DNA of 23,206 nt from UBA6100 sp049658145. Its GTDB lineage: Bacteria > Actinomycetota > Coriobacteriia > Anaerosomatales > Anaerosomataceae. Positions 5,836-13,553 of this stretch are shown piece by piece; position 1 is the first letter of the stretch; each line of letters starts with the position of its first letter. A program made the translations under genes and the position numbers. The notes below the pieces were generated by a model. It was not told where the DNA came from, did no database searches, and saw only the letters and a program-made list of their open reading frames with translations. The stretch lies in the NCBI GenBank assembly GCA_049658145.1, contig JBASOJ010000103.1, positions 1 to 23,206 of the forward strand, written 5' to 3'.

Positions 5836-8800
5836 TCAGGGCGAAACACCCTCGGCCGCCTCGTAGGCGGGAACGTACGCGACGGCGAGTATCGCGGCAT
5901 CATCTCTGAGCTCGCCGGATGCGAAGCGCTGCACCTGCGAGAGCAGCCGCTGCGCCACGCTCGCCGGTGAGCCCCCCGCGCGCAACGCACGACGGACGCG
6001 CCCCTCTCCGAAGAACCGGTCTCCGCTGCGCGCCTCGGTCACCCCGTCGGTGTACAGCAGCAGCGTGGCACCGTCCTCGATCGGCACCTCCAGCTGCGTC
6101 CACGTGATGCCCCGTACCGCGCCCAGCAGGGCGCCGGTGGTCGCAAGTCGCTCGATACGGGCATCCGAGGAGCGCCGCAGCAGTCCGGGAGGATGCCCGC
6201 CATCGGCGTACAGGAGCCGCCCGGTGGTCGTGTCGATGTAGCCCAGCCACAGGGTGACGATGCTCGTAGCATCGCCCGCCTCGAGTAGCATCGTGTTGAG
6301 CTCGGCGAGCACGCGCGCCGGCTCGAGTCCGGCCACTACCATGCCGCGAAGCGCGTATCTGATCATCGAGGTCTTGGTCGCCGCCAGGACGCCCTTCCCG
6401 CACACGTCGCCGATCGATACGACCACCCGCCCGTCGGGCGCCGTGAACAGGTCATAGTAGTCGCCCCCGATGTCGGCATCGGTCCCGGCGGGCAGATACA
6501 CACTGCTCGCCTCGATACCCGGTATGCGCGGCAGCCGAATCGGCAGGATGCTCTCCTGCAGCACGGTCGCGACGTTGTGTTCGCGACTGAACATCTCCGC
6601 GGTATCGATCGCAAGCGCGGCCTGCGAGCCGAAAGTTCGCAGGAGATCGAGTTCATCGGTCGAGAAAGCGGCGGGCTCCCGGGCAAAGACCACCAGGACG
6701 CCGATGCTCCTGCCGCGTGCGAGCAGCGGTACCGCCAGCAGTGATTCGAGCCCCTGCTGAGCCGCCGAGTTGAGCAACAGGGTGTCGGCGGTCGAGATGC
6801 GATCGTAGCGCTCCGGCTCGCGGGTCTCGAATACGCGCCCGGGGACATCCTCACCGGGGCGGAAAGTCGCCTCGAGCATGTCACGATGGAGGATGCCACG
6901 CGCCATCGGCACAGAGATCAGCTTGCGTTGCGCATCGTAGGTCATGAGCATGACCGCATCCGCCGAGAGCATCTTCTGCACGACGTCGAGCACGCGATTA
7001 AGGACGATCCGGCTCTGAAGCGACGAGCTCACCGCATGGCTGATCCTGAAGATCGTCTCGAGGTCGTCCGCACGCTTCTTGGCCTGCTGATAGAGAAACG
7101 CGTTCTCGAGCGCCAGCGAGGCCTGTCTGCCCACCGTGCCGGCAAGCGCGAGACGTCGCGGCGAGAGCGCATCACACGGGGCTGTGGACGAGAGAACCAT
7201 CACACCCGCGAAACCGGCGGCGCGGTACAGCGGCGTGAGGAGCGCCACCGAGACGTCCTGTTGTCGCATGAGCTCGGCCGCGTCGGGGTTCACGGACCTC
7301 ACATCTACGCACACCGGTTCGGCAGGGTCCTCACCCTCCCCCGCCACCGTCCGCCAGAGCGCGATCCACGCCTGTTCATCGGCGGGCTCGTCGGGCTCAC
7401 GGAGCCCGTATGACTTCCTGTCCACCAGCGCCACATGTGCCACGCCGGATCCGACCAGATCGGCCTGCATCCGCGCCACATCGGCCAGGACGGTCTCTAT
7501 GTCACCGGGTGATGCCACCCGCTCGGCCACGGAGCGCAGCGCCTCGGCCTCACGTCGCGAGCGACGTTCGTCTTCGAACAATCGTGAGTTCTGGAGTGCG
7601 ACCGACGCCTGTGCCGCGAACGTTCGCACCGTATCGACCTCGGCCTCGGTGAAGGCGACATCCGTGTGCCTCACCACCACCGTGACGCCGATCGTCTCCG
7701 ATGCCGCGCGCAGAGGGGCAGCGAGCGCCGCACCCACGCTCGGCCCGTGCAGGTCAAGGTACGCGTCTCTGGCCCCGGCCGGGGCGCCCACCGGCTGCCC
7801 CGTCGTGATCGCCTCCGCGATCCACGGGACGTCAGCCAGCCGTACCGTGATCCCTTCCCTACCCGATAACACACCCTCGGCCGCGACCAGGTCGAGCTGC
7901 CCCTGTGCACCGAGCAGCAGGACCTCGGCGTCGACGGCGTCGAGCATGTGGGCGACCGCCGACGTCACGCCTGCCAGCACGAGCGACCGGTCGGAGGCGC
8001 GCGCCAGCAGCTCTGAGATGTCGTTCATCCGGTTGAGCCGCCGGACCACGGAGTTGAACGCCTCGATGAGACGGCCGACCTCATCGTGCTCGACGACCGT
8101 CTCGACCTCCACCGCGCTTCCCGAGGCCAGCGCCGTCGCGCGTGTCTCCAGCTCCTTCAGTGGTTGCGTCATCCGACTCACGACCGCCAGGGCGGTGACG
8201 AGCGCGAGCGCGAGGGCAGCGACCCAGCCGAGAACACCGGGCGCGAGCGCCGCCTGCGTCTCCTTCCACGCCGCCGAGGAAGGATCCACGACCGCGACGG
8301 TCCAGCCGAGCTGTGACAGCGCGTCGATCTCCGCATAGGGACCGGACTGACCCACGTCGCCATCGATCATCAACTCGCCACCGGACGGTTCCCTGGAGTC
8401 CGGTGTGAATTCCATCGACGCACCCTCGAGAGCCAGCGCCCCTTCGCTCCGGTAGACCACACGCCCGTCACCGTCGAACACCAGCGCGGTGGACGCACCT
8501 GGCAGGTCCGAGAGATCCGTCAGGACGCGACTCAGGAAGCTGTCCCTGAGCCGACTCAGCAGGACCCTCTGCTCGCCGCCTTCCCCCCGGACGGGCGCGA
8601 CCACCCACATCGTTCCCTGAGCGTCATCGAGCCTCGGGGCGTCCCACAGGTACACTGCGGCGGTCAACGAGGTCTCCGCTGTTTCGTAGACCGCGGTCGA
8701 CGCACCCACGAGGGTGTCCGCCGGCCATGCGTCGATCACGATGCCATTCGCGTCGAGGAGCGCCGCCCCTTGAAGGAGTTCGGCATTGTCCAACGCAAGC

Positions 8801-9084
8801 CTTGAGAGTGTCGCATCGACCTGACCGGCATCGGCGGCACCGAGCGCCGGGTTCTCGGCGGTCGCCGACGTCGCGTCACGCAGAGTCCTGAGGTGACTGC
8901 GAAGCTCCTCCAGCAGGATGTCCCGATAAGCAGCCAGACGCGTCGACTCCTGCCGCCTAGCCATGTCATAGACGCCGGCGGCGGACGTGGCGAGAAGCAA
9001 GACCGTCGTGCTCACGACGATGACCGCCGCGAGCAGCAGAAACCTATTGGTGAGCGTGAGCCGCGCGCCCTTGCGACGCCGCAT
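5836..9084 (-). CDS. Membrane HAMP-GAF-GAF-GAF-SpoIIE (PP2C) phosphatase
   Basis: This is a large sensor phosphatase of the RsbU/SpoIIE class, about 1082 residues. TM1 is near 14-40, followed by an extracytoplasmic Cache-like sensor (about 41-280), TM2 (about 282-304), HAMP (about 303-355), three GAF domains (about 366-510, 515-670, 680-835) and the PP2C domain (about 845-1075). The phosphatase shows metal-binding GGDYYDLF, SIGDVCGKG, YADGGHPPG, LLYTDGVTEA and the terminal DDAAIL. ATG 9084 (MRRRKG, directly before TM1) is preferred over ATG 9132, because a possible promoter -10 overlaps the latter and its SD is poor. The SD for 9084 is modest (CAGG). The next gene encodes a STAS-kinase fusion, so dephosphorylation of its STAS Ser is the likely output. 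The ligand of the outer sensor is unknown. Confidence 0.9.
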   Translation of the reverse strand: MRRRKGARLTLTNRFLLLAAVIVVSTTVLLLATSAAGVYDMARRQESTRLAAYRDILLEELRSHLRTLRDATSATAENPALGAADAGQVDATLSRLALDNAELLQGAALLDANGIVIDAWPADTLVGASTAVYETAETSLTAAVYLWDAPRLDDAQGTMWVVAPVRGEGGEQRVLLSRLRDSFLSRVLTDLSDLPGASTALVFDGDGRVVYRSEGALALEGASMEFTPDSREPSGGELMIDGDVGQSGPYAEIDALSQLGWTVAVVDPSSAAWKETQAALAPGVLGWVAALALALVTALAVVSRMTQPLKELETRATALASGSAVEVETVVEHDEVGRLIEAFNSVVRRLNRMNDISELLARASDRSLVLAGVTSAVAHMLDAVDAEVLLLGAQGQLDLVAAEGVLSGREGITVRLADVPWIAEAITTGQPVGAPAGARDAYLDLHGPSVGAALAAPLRAASETIGVTVVVRHTDVAFTEAEVDTVRTFAAQASVALQNSRLFEDERRSRREAEALRSVAERVASPGDIETVLADVARMQADLVGSGVAHVALVDRKSYGLREPDEPADEQAWIALWRTVAGEGEDPAEPVCVDVRSVNPDAAELMRQQDVSVALLTPLYRAAGFAGVMVLSSTAPCDALSPRRLALAGTVGRQASLALENAFLYQQAKKRADDLETIFRISHAVSSSLQSRIVLNRVLDVVQKMLSADAVMLMTYDAQRKLISVPMARGILHRDMLEATFRPGEDVPGRVFETREPERYDRISTADTLLLNSAAQQGLESLLAVPLLARGRSIGVLVVFAREPAAFSTDELDLLRTFGSQAALAIDTAEMFSREHNVATVLQESILPIRLPRIPGIEASSVYLPAGTDADIGGDYYDLFTAPDGRVVVSIGDVCGKGVLAATKTSMIRYALRGMVVAGLEPARVLAELNTMLLEAGDATSIVTLWLGYIDTTTGRLLYADGGHPPGLLRRSSDARIERLATTGALLGAVRGITWTQLEVPIEDGATLLLYTDGVTEARSGDRFFGEGRVRRALRAGGSPASVAQRLLSQVQRFASGELRDDAAILAVAYVPAYEAAEGVSP

Positions 9085-9130
9085 GCGAGACCTGCCCCGT
9101 CCGTTGGAGAGCGGACATACCCCGGCCCTC

Positions 9131-9159
9131 ATCGTAGAGTACGGCCCTCACCGGGGCAA
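9131..9159 (-). promoter_or_regulatory. Weak promoter candidate for the phosphatase gene
   Basis: On the minus strand TTGCCC (9159-9154) and TACGAT (9136-9131) are 17 bases apart, each matching 4 of 6 consensus bases. Transcription would start near 9124, downstream of the ATG at 9132, which supports the internal start at 9084. Read-through from ccdA is equally possible. Confidence 0.3.
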
Positions 9160-9167
9160 AGAGCCCG

Positions 9168-9893
9168 CTATCCGCCGATCTTCGGGATGAACATCGAGAG
9201 GAAGCCGACGACCGGACCGATCCATCCGGTGAGGATGAGCACACCGAGCACCATCAGCACCACGCCGGCGACCTGGTTGATCACCAGAGCGTGCCGGTTA
9301 AGCCAGTTGAGCACCGGCTTGATCCGTCCCAGCATCATCGCGACGAGGACGAACGGGATACCGAGTCCCAGTGAGTACATCGCCAGCAGCAGCGCACCGC
9401 GCCCGACTTCGGCGGTGTTGGCGGCCATCATGAGGATCGAGCCGAGGATCGGACCGACGCAGGGCGACCAGCCGAACGCGAAGGCCATACCCATCACGAG
9501 CGCAGCCAGCGTGCCGAACTTGCGCGCTTTCTGCATCTCGAAGCGCGCCTCGCCGTAGAGCCAGGGCACCTTCACGATGCCGAGCATGAAGAAGCCGAGG
9601 ACCAGGATGATCACGCCCGCGACGATCTCGAACAGCTTCCGGTTGGCGGTCATGAAGGAGCCGACAGCGGACGCCGATGCGCCCAGCGCGACGAACACGA
9701 TGGTGAATCCGGCGACGAAGAGCAGCGATGGCACGAGGATCGTGGACAGCTTACGGTCCTCGGCGGTCAGCTCGCTCGCGCTCATCCCGGTCATGAAGGC
9801 GACGTAGCCCGGGATCAGCGGGAGCACACACGGCGAGAGGAAGGTGAGGAGGCCGGCGCCGGCCGCAGTCAACAGTTGCACAAAGCCATCCAT
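9168..9893 (-). CDS. ccdA: CcdA-type thiol-disulfide membrane transporter
   Basis: CcdA/DsbD-core proteins carry reducing equivalents from cytoplasmic thioredoxin across the membrane to extracytoplasmic thiol proteins, for example during cytochrome c maturation. The 241-residue product has six membrane segments and the two family Cys motifs: FLSPCVLPLIPGY with Cys22 and GWSPCVGPILG with Cys145. Length is standard. The ATG at 9893 has GGGGG 6 bases upstream. It follows the HMA gene on the same strand after 112 bases (9894-10005), where I see no clear promoter. It is therefore likely part of the sigma-54-driven unit starting near 10636, although a separate promoter is not excluded. No ResA-like partner lies alongside; a thioredoxin gene is at 17941-18264. 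Confidence 0.92.
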   Translation of the reverse strand: MDGFVQLLTAAGAGLLTFLSPCVLPLIPGYVAFMTGMSASELTAEDRKLSTILVPSLLFVAGFTIVFVALGASASAVGSFMTANRKLFEIVAGVIILVLGFFMLGIVKVPWLYGEARFEMQKARKFGTLAALVMGMAFAFGWSPCVGPILGSILMMAANTAEVGRGALLLAMYSLGLGIPFVLVAMMLGRIKPVLNWLNRHALVINQVAGVVLMVLGVLILTGWIGPVVGFLSMFIPKIGG

Positions 9894-10005
9894 GGAAGAC
9901 CCCCATCACCCGCTCGTGTGCGGACCTAACGTCACGACAACTTCTACCGCGAGGCGCGCCGGCAGTCCAGCGCCGATGATCGGCCGCCGCGCAGGGCCTC
10001 TTGAG

Positions 10006-10230
10006 TTACGACTGCGCCAGCTCCGCGCCGTAACCCGCCTTGACGATGGCGCCGATGATGTCATCGGGCCCCGTCACGTCGTCATCGTAGGTGACCTCGG
10101 TCATGGCGGTGCGATGATCGGACGTGACCGAAGTCACGCCCTCGAGATCGGCCACATCCATCTGGACGAGCATCGAGCAGGACGGACAGTGCATGCCCGT
10201 TGTGATGAACTGCCTGGTGACTGTTGCCAT
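10006..10230 (-). CDS. HMA-domain heavy-metal-binding protein (CopZ/MerP-like)
   Basis: This 74-residue single-domain ferredoxin-like metallochaperone has the metal-binding GMHCPSC motif (Met13, Cys15, Cys18) and a typical HMA ending in GYGAEL. Such proteins bind Cu(I) or other soft metals and pass them to pumps or enzymes. It has no signal peptide, so it is cytoplasmic. The ATG at 10230 has AAGGAG 5 bases upstream. It begins 24 bases after the zinc-ribbon membrane protein gene and precedes ccdA. No copper ATPase is present in the window, so its metal partner is unknown. Confidence 0.88.
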   Translation of the reverse strand: MATVTRQFITTGMHCPSCSMLVQMDVADLEGVTSVTSDHRTAMTEVTYDDDVTGPDDIIGAIVKAGYGAELAQS

Positions 10231-10254
10231 CGGAGCTCCTTCATGAGAGGCGGA

Positions 10255-10605
10255 TCAGCGGTCGGTCTGGCCGATCGTCGGGGCCGGCGACGGGTTCGCG
10301 CCGTGGATCATCGCGCCGCAGTACGGACACATCCGCCACTTGCCGAGCACGTCACGTTCGCAGGACGGGCAGCGCTCGAACGACGGGTGCTGTCGATCGT
10401 CGCTGCGGTGCTGCGAGAGCAGGATCCAGCCCACGCCGACGAGCACGAGAACGGTCAGCAGTGGCGCGATCCAGGTGAGCGGACGGGCAACGACCGAGCC
10501 GGCTACGTGAGAGTCGGCATGGAGCAGCAGGGCCACGCCCGCCACCGCTGCCACGATGGCGACGATGCCAGCCACACGAAGCCGATACTGCTTCATCTTG
10601 CTCAT
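10255..10605 (-). CDS. Small membrane protein with C-terminal zinc ribbon
   Basis: I do not recognise a named family. The 116-residue product has two membrane segments (about 11-29 and 45-64) with a short outer loop. A cytoplasmic tail carries a four-Cys zinc ribbon: CPSC (79-82) and CPYC (93-96). The ATG at 10605 is chosen because GGGAG lies 8 bases upstream; a longer frame to 10656 would run into the -24/-12 promoter. It is the first gene after the sigma-54-type promoter at 10646-10662, and the HMA and ccdA genes follow it. A sensory, scaffold or metal-binding role is possible but not shown. Confidence 0.8.
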   Translation of the reverse strand: MSKMKQYRLRVAGIVAIVAAVAGVALLLHADSHVAGSVVARPLTWIAPLLTVLVLVGVGWILLSQHRSDDRQHPSFERCPSCERDVLGKWRMCPYCGAMIHGANPSPAPTIGQTDR

Positions 10606-10645
10606 GTGACGCTCTCCCGGGACACGCGCACGGACACGCCATGGG

Positions 10646-10662
10646 TTGCAAGCCATGTGCCA
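10646..10662 (-). promoter_or_regulatory. Sigma-54 (-24/-12) promoter of zinc-ribbon/HMA/ccdA unit
   Basis: The minus strand reads TGGCACATGGCTTGCAA. The invariant GG and GC are separated by exactly 10 bases. TGGCAC matches the -24 consensus and TTGCAA matches the -12 consensus. The predicted start is near 10636, leaving about 31 bases to the ATG at 10605, with the SD in between. It sits 22 bases downstream of the sigma-54 activator gene. Confidence 0.82.
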
Positions 10663-10681
10663 AACAACGGAGGAGCCGCGA

Positions 10682-10718
10682 CGCTACAACCCGTAGCGCT
10701 CCATGCGCGCCTGGAGCG
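10682..10718. repeat. Two adjacent dyads at the activator 3' end
   Basis: CGCTAC/GTAGCG (10682-10687 and 10693-10698, loop of 5) includes the stop codon of the activator. CGCTCCA/TGGAGCG (10697-10703 and 10712-10718, loop of 8) follows inside the coding end. They lie about 46-82 bases upstream of the predicted sigma-54 transcription start. They could be a weak terminator, an activator binding site, or chance. Confidence 0.35.
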
Positions 10719-12033
10719 TCTTGGTGGTGAGGCCGAGGAGCTTCGCCGCCTGAGGGGCGCTCCCGCCGGATCGGCCGAGTGCCTGCCTGACGAGGTCGAG
10801 CTCCACCTCCTCGAGGTCGAGACCGCTATCGGGCAGTACGAAGCACCGTGAGCCGGCGTCGCAGACACTCACGCCCGCGCGCACCTCGGCCGGCAGGTCA
10901 TCGGCATCGATGGTCTCGCCGTGCGAGAGGATGACGACCCGCTCGATCGTGTTCTCGAGCTCCCGGACGTTGCCCGGCCACTGGTAGCTCACCAGTGCCT
11001 CCATCGCCGAGGCGGTCATCGTGCGCTTCCCCGCGCCGAACTTCTCCAGAAAGTGCGCGACCAGCAGCGGGATGTCCGCGGGGCGCTTCCGCAGTGGCGG
11101 GATGGTCAGAGGGACCACGTTCAGGCGGTAGTAGAGGTCCTCCCGGAAGGTCCCATCGGCAATGAGCTGCTGCAGGTCCCGGTTCGTGGCGGAGATGACC
11201 CGCACATCCACCTCGATACTGCGCGTACCGCCGAGGCGCTCGAACGTGCGCTCCTGCAGCACGCGCAGAAGCTTGACCTGCACAGCGGGTGAGACGTCTC
11301 CGATCTCGTCGAGGAACAGCGTGCCGCCGTTGGCCATCTCGAAGCGTCCGGGCTTCGCCGTCACCGCACCCGTGAACGCGCCCTTCTCGTACCCGAAAAG
11401 CTCGCTCTCCAGGAGGGTCTCGGGCAGCGCTCCTGCGCTGATCGAGATGAACGGCTTCGTCCCACGCGCCGAGAGCCGGTGGATCGCCCGGGCGACGAGC
11501 TCCTTACCGGTGCCCGACTCTCCGTAGAGCATCACCGTTGCCGAAGTTGCGCCGACCTTCTTCACGGTCTCCAACATATCGAGCATCACGGGGTCGGTGG
11601 CGACGATGCCGTCCACGTCCCAGTCGCGATCCAGCTCCTCGCGCAGCCGGTCCACCTCGGCGGCCAGTGCGCTCATCTGGAGGGCCTTCGCGATGCTGAG
11701 CCGCAGCTCATCGAGATCGAACGGCTTGGTCAGGTACTCGCTCGCGCCCGCCTTCATCGCCTCGACGGCGGTCTGCACGTTGCCGTGCGCGGTGAGCATG
11801 ATCACCGGGAAGCGGTGGCCCTTGGCACGTATGCGGCGCAGTACCTCCATCCCGTCCGGTGCGGGCATCTTGTGGTCGAGGATCAGGATGTCCGGCGCCT
11901 GGTCGGCCACGGCGGAAAGGGCCTCCTTTCCGTCGGCGGCCTCGATGACCTCGTACCCCTCCGATTCGAGTGCCTGGCTGAGGACCCAGCGCATGTTCTT
12001 CTCGTCATCCGCGATGAGCACGCGGTGTTTCAT
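10684..12033 (-). CDS. NtrC-family sigma-54-dependent response regulator
   Basis: This 449-residue enhancer-binding activator has three domains. The receiver (1-120) has acidic pocket Asp9/Asp10, phosphoacceptor Asp53, Thr81 and Lys103. The AAA+ domain (about 140-370) has Walker A GESGTGKE (171-178), an intact GAFTGA loop (218-223) that contacts sigma-54, and Walker B LFLDEIGD (239-246). A Fis-type HTH (about 425-446) completes it. The sequence before the GAFTGA region reads ISISAGALPETLLE in place of the usual NCAALPETLLE, a mild variant. The ATG overlaps the kinase stop by 4 bases, so the pair is cotranslated. Likely targets are the -24/-12 promoters at 14967-14983 and 10646-10662. The signal it serves is unknown. 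Confidence 0.95.
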   Translation of the reverse strand: MKHRVLIADDEKNMRWVLSQALESEGYEVIEAADGKEALSAVADQAPDILILDHKMPAPDGMEVLRRIRAKGHRFPVIMLTAHGNVQTAVEAMKAGASEYLTKPFDLDELRLSIAKALQMSALAAEVDRLREELDRDWDVDGIVATDPVMLDMLETVKKVGATSATVMLYGESGTGKELVARAIHRLSARGTKPFISISAGALPETLLESELFGYEKGAFTGAVTAKPGRFEMANGGTLFLDEIGDVSPAVQVKLLRVLQERTFERLGGTRSIEVDVRVISATNRDLQQLIADGTFREDLYYRLNVVPLTIPPLRKRPADIPLLVAHFLEKFGAGKRTMTASAMEALVSYQWPGNVRELENTIERVVILSHGETIDADDLPAEVRAGVSVCDAGSRCFVLPDSGLDLEEVELDLVRQALGRSGGSAPQAAKLLGLTTKTLQARMERYGL

Positions 12034-13553
12034 CGGTCGCTCCTTCCTCTGGAGGTCGCCGGGAGCGCGATCGTGAAGGTCGTGCCCACTCCGGGCGCGC
12101 TCTGCACCTCAACGCGTCCGCCATGCTGGTCGATGATCCGGTGGACGATCGTGAGGCCCAAGCCGGTTCCATCACTGCGGGTGGAGTAGAACGGGTCGAA
12201 GACCTTCTCGAGCACTTCGGGGGGCATTCCCGGTCCGCCGTCCACGACAGACACGAACACGAAGGCGTCGTCGTCCCACACCCGCACCACGATCCGGCCG
12301 CCGGTGTCCTCCATCGCCTGCACGGCGTTGGAGACCAGGTTCATCAGCACCTGCTTGAGCTGATCGGCATCGGCCAGCACCGCCGCGTTTGCCGCCGCGA
12401 ACATCGTCTCGATCTCCACGTGCGCCTGCACCGCGAACTGACGGGTGAACAGTACCACGTCATCCACGACGTCCTCGACGTTCGTCTGCCTGAGCGTCGG
12501 GGCCGACGGCCTACCGAAGTCGAGCAGCGCCTTGATGACCCGATCCAGGCGATCGATCTCCTGTTTGATGATGCGAGTGGCGTCGCGCACGCGCGCTGGA
12601 TCGCCCTCTGAGTCCTCAACCAGCTGTACCGAGGCGCGGATGATGCCGAGCGGATTGCGCACCTCATGAGCGACGCCGGCGGTGAGCTCGCCCATGGCTG
12701 CGAGGCGGTCGGTCCGGATGAGCTGGTCGGTGAGCGCCCGAACCTCGGAGACGTCCTCCAGGGTGACCACGGCACCGAGCGCTCGCCCTCCAACATCCCG
12801 CATCCGGGCCATCGCGACCTCGAGGTGGACGGTTCGCCCGTCGATCGTCACGGCCTGCACGTCGGACACCGTCTTCGGCGATTGGCCGCTGAGGAAGCGC
12901 GTCAGCGTGCCGTCGAGCCCGCCGTCGTCAGTGAACAGGCGCCCGATCCTGCGCGGGACCATGTCCTCCTCGCGCATGCCCAGCATGCGCTCCGCGGCGA
13001 CGTTCACGGTGGCCACCGAGCCGTCGGGACTCACGGTGATGACTCCCGAAGTGATCGAACGCAGGATCGCCCCGGTGTAGTCCTGGATGTTCACGAGTTG
13101 GATGGCGCGCTCTTCCAGCGTGTGGTACGCCTGCTCGAGGCGGAGGCTCACCTGCCGCAGGTCGGCGGCCTTGCGCTCCTCCAGGTCGCGCAGCCAGCCG
13201 AAGAGCAGACCGATGGTGAGGTACATCGCCATCTCGTACAGGTTGTCCACGTTCTGCGCCACAGGCATGCCGCTCGAGGTGTGGGCGTGCGGCGCAAGGA
13301 GGACCACGGAGGCGACGGCGACGGCAAAGCCGCCACGCCAGCCGAATGCGAATCCGGCATACATGATGGGGACGTAGTAGAGCTTGCGGAACAACAGGTG
13401 CATCGTCGCCGCCTGCGGTGACGTGTCACTCAGCAGGTGCAGCGACGCGATCGCGCCGAGGATCATGATGATAACCAGGACGTCCCGCCGGGAGCTCGAG
13501 CTGAAAGCCCGGCGTGCCCGGAGCAGCGGCGTCTCCCGCGATTCCGCGCTCAT
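12030..13553 (-). CDS. NtrB-like PAS sensor histidine kinase
   Basis: This 507-residue kinase is the partner of the downstream activator. The N-terminus (about 23-122) is a multi-pass membrane module containing FRKLYYVPIMYAGFAFGWRG, a pattern seen in many DUF4118-like kinases. A coiled coil follows (about 123-160), then a PAS domain (about 160-275). HisKA has the phosphorylatable His296 in GVAHEVRNPLG. HATPase_c (about 390-500) has N-box NLVSNAVQAM, DGGPGM and GTGLGL. The N-terminal module has little extracellular sequence, so the signal may be sensed in the membrane or by PAS. It overlaps rpoN upstream by 4 bases and the regulator downstream by 4 bases. Confidence 0.94.
   Translation of the reverse strand: MSAESRETPLLRARRAFSSSSRRDVLVIIMILGAIASLHLLSDTSPQAATMHLLFRKLYYVPIMYAGFAFGWRGGFAVAVASVVLLAPHAHTSSGMPVAQNVDNLYEMAMYLTIGLLFGWLRDLEERKAADLRQVSLRLEQAYHTLEERAIQLVNIQDYTGAILRSITSGVITVSPDGSVATVNVAAERMLGMREEDMVPRRIGRLFTDDGGLDGTLTRFLSGQSPKTVSDVQAVTIDGRTVHLEVAMARMRDVGGRALGAVVTLEDVSEVRALTDQLIRTDRLAAMGELTAGVAHEVRNPLGIIRASVQLVEDSEGDPARVRDATRIIKQEIDRLDRVIKALLDFGRPSAPTLRQTNVEDVVDDVVLFTRQFAVQAHVEIETMFAAANAAVLADADQLKQVLMNLVSNAVQAMEDTGGRIVVRVWDDDAFVFVSVVDGGPGMPPEVLEKVFDPFYSTRSDGTGLGLTIVHRIIDQHGGRVEVQSAPGVGTTFTIALPATSRGRSDR

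Noticed and set aside
10621..10631. Shared 11-base string GACACGCGCAC at 10621 and 18348
   Set aside because: Short and composed of common GC-rich words; no matching context at the two sites.
11815..11830. TTGGCACG on the plus strand inside the activator gene
   Set aside because: The bases at -12 read CGGC, not TTGC, and it faces against the local gene direction.
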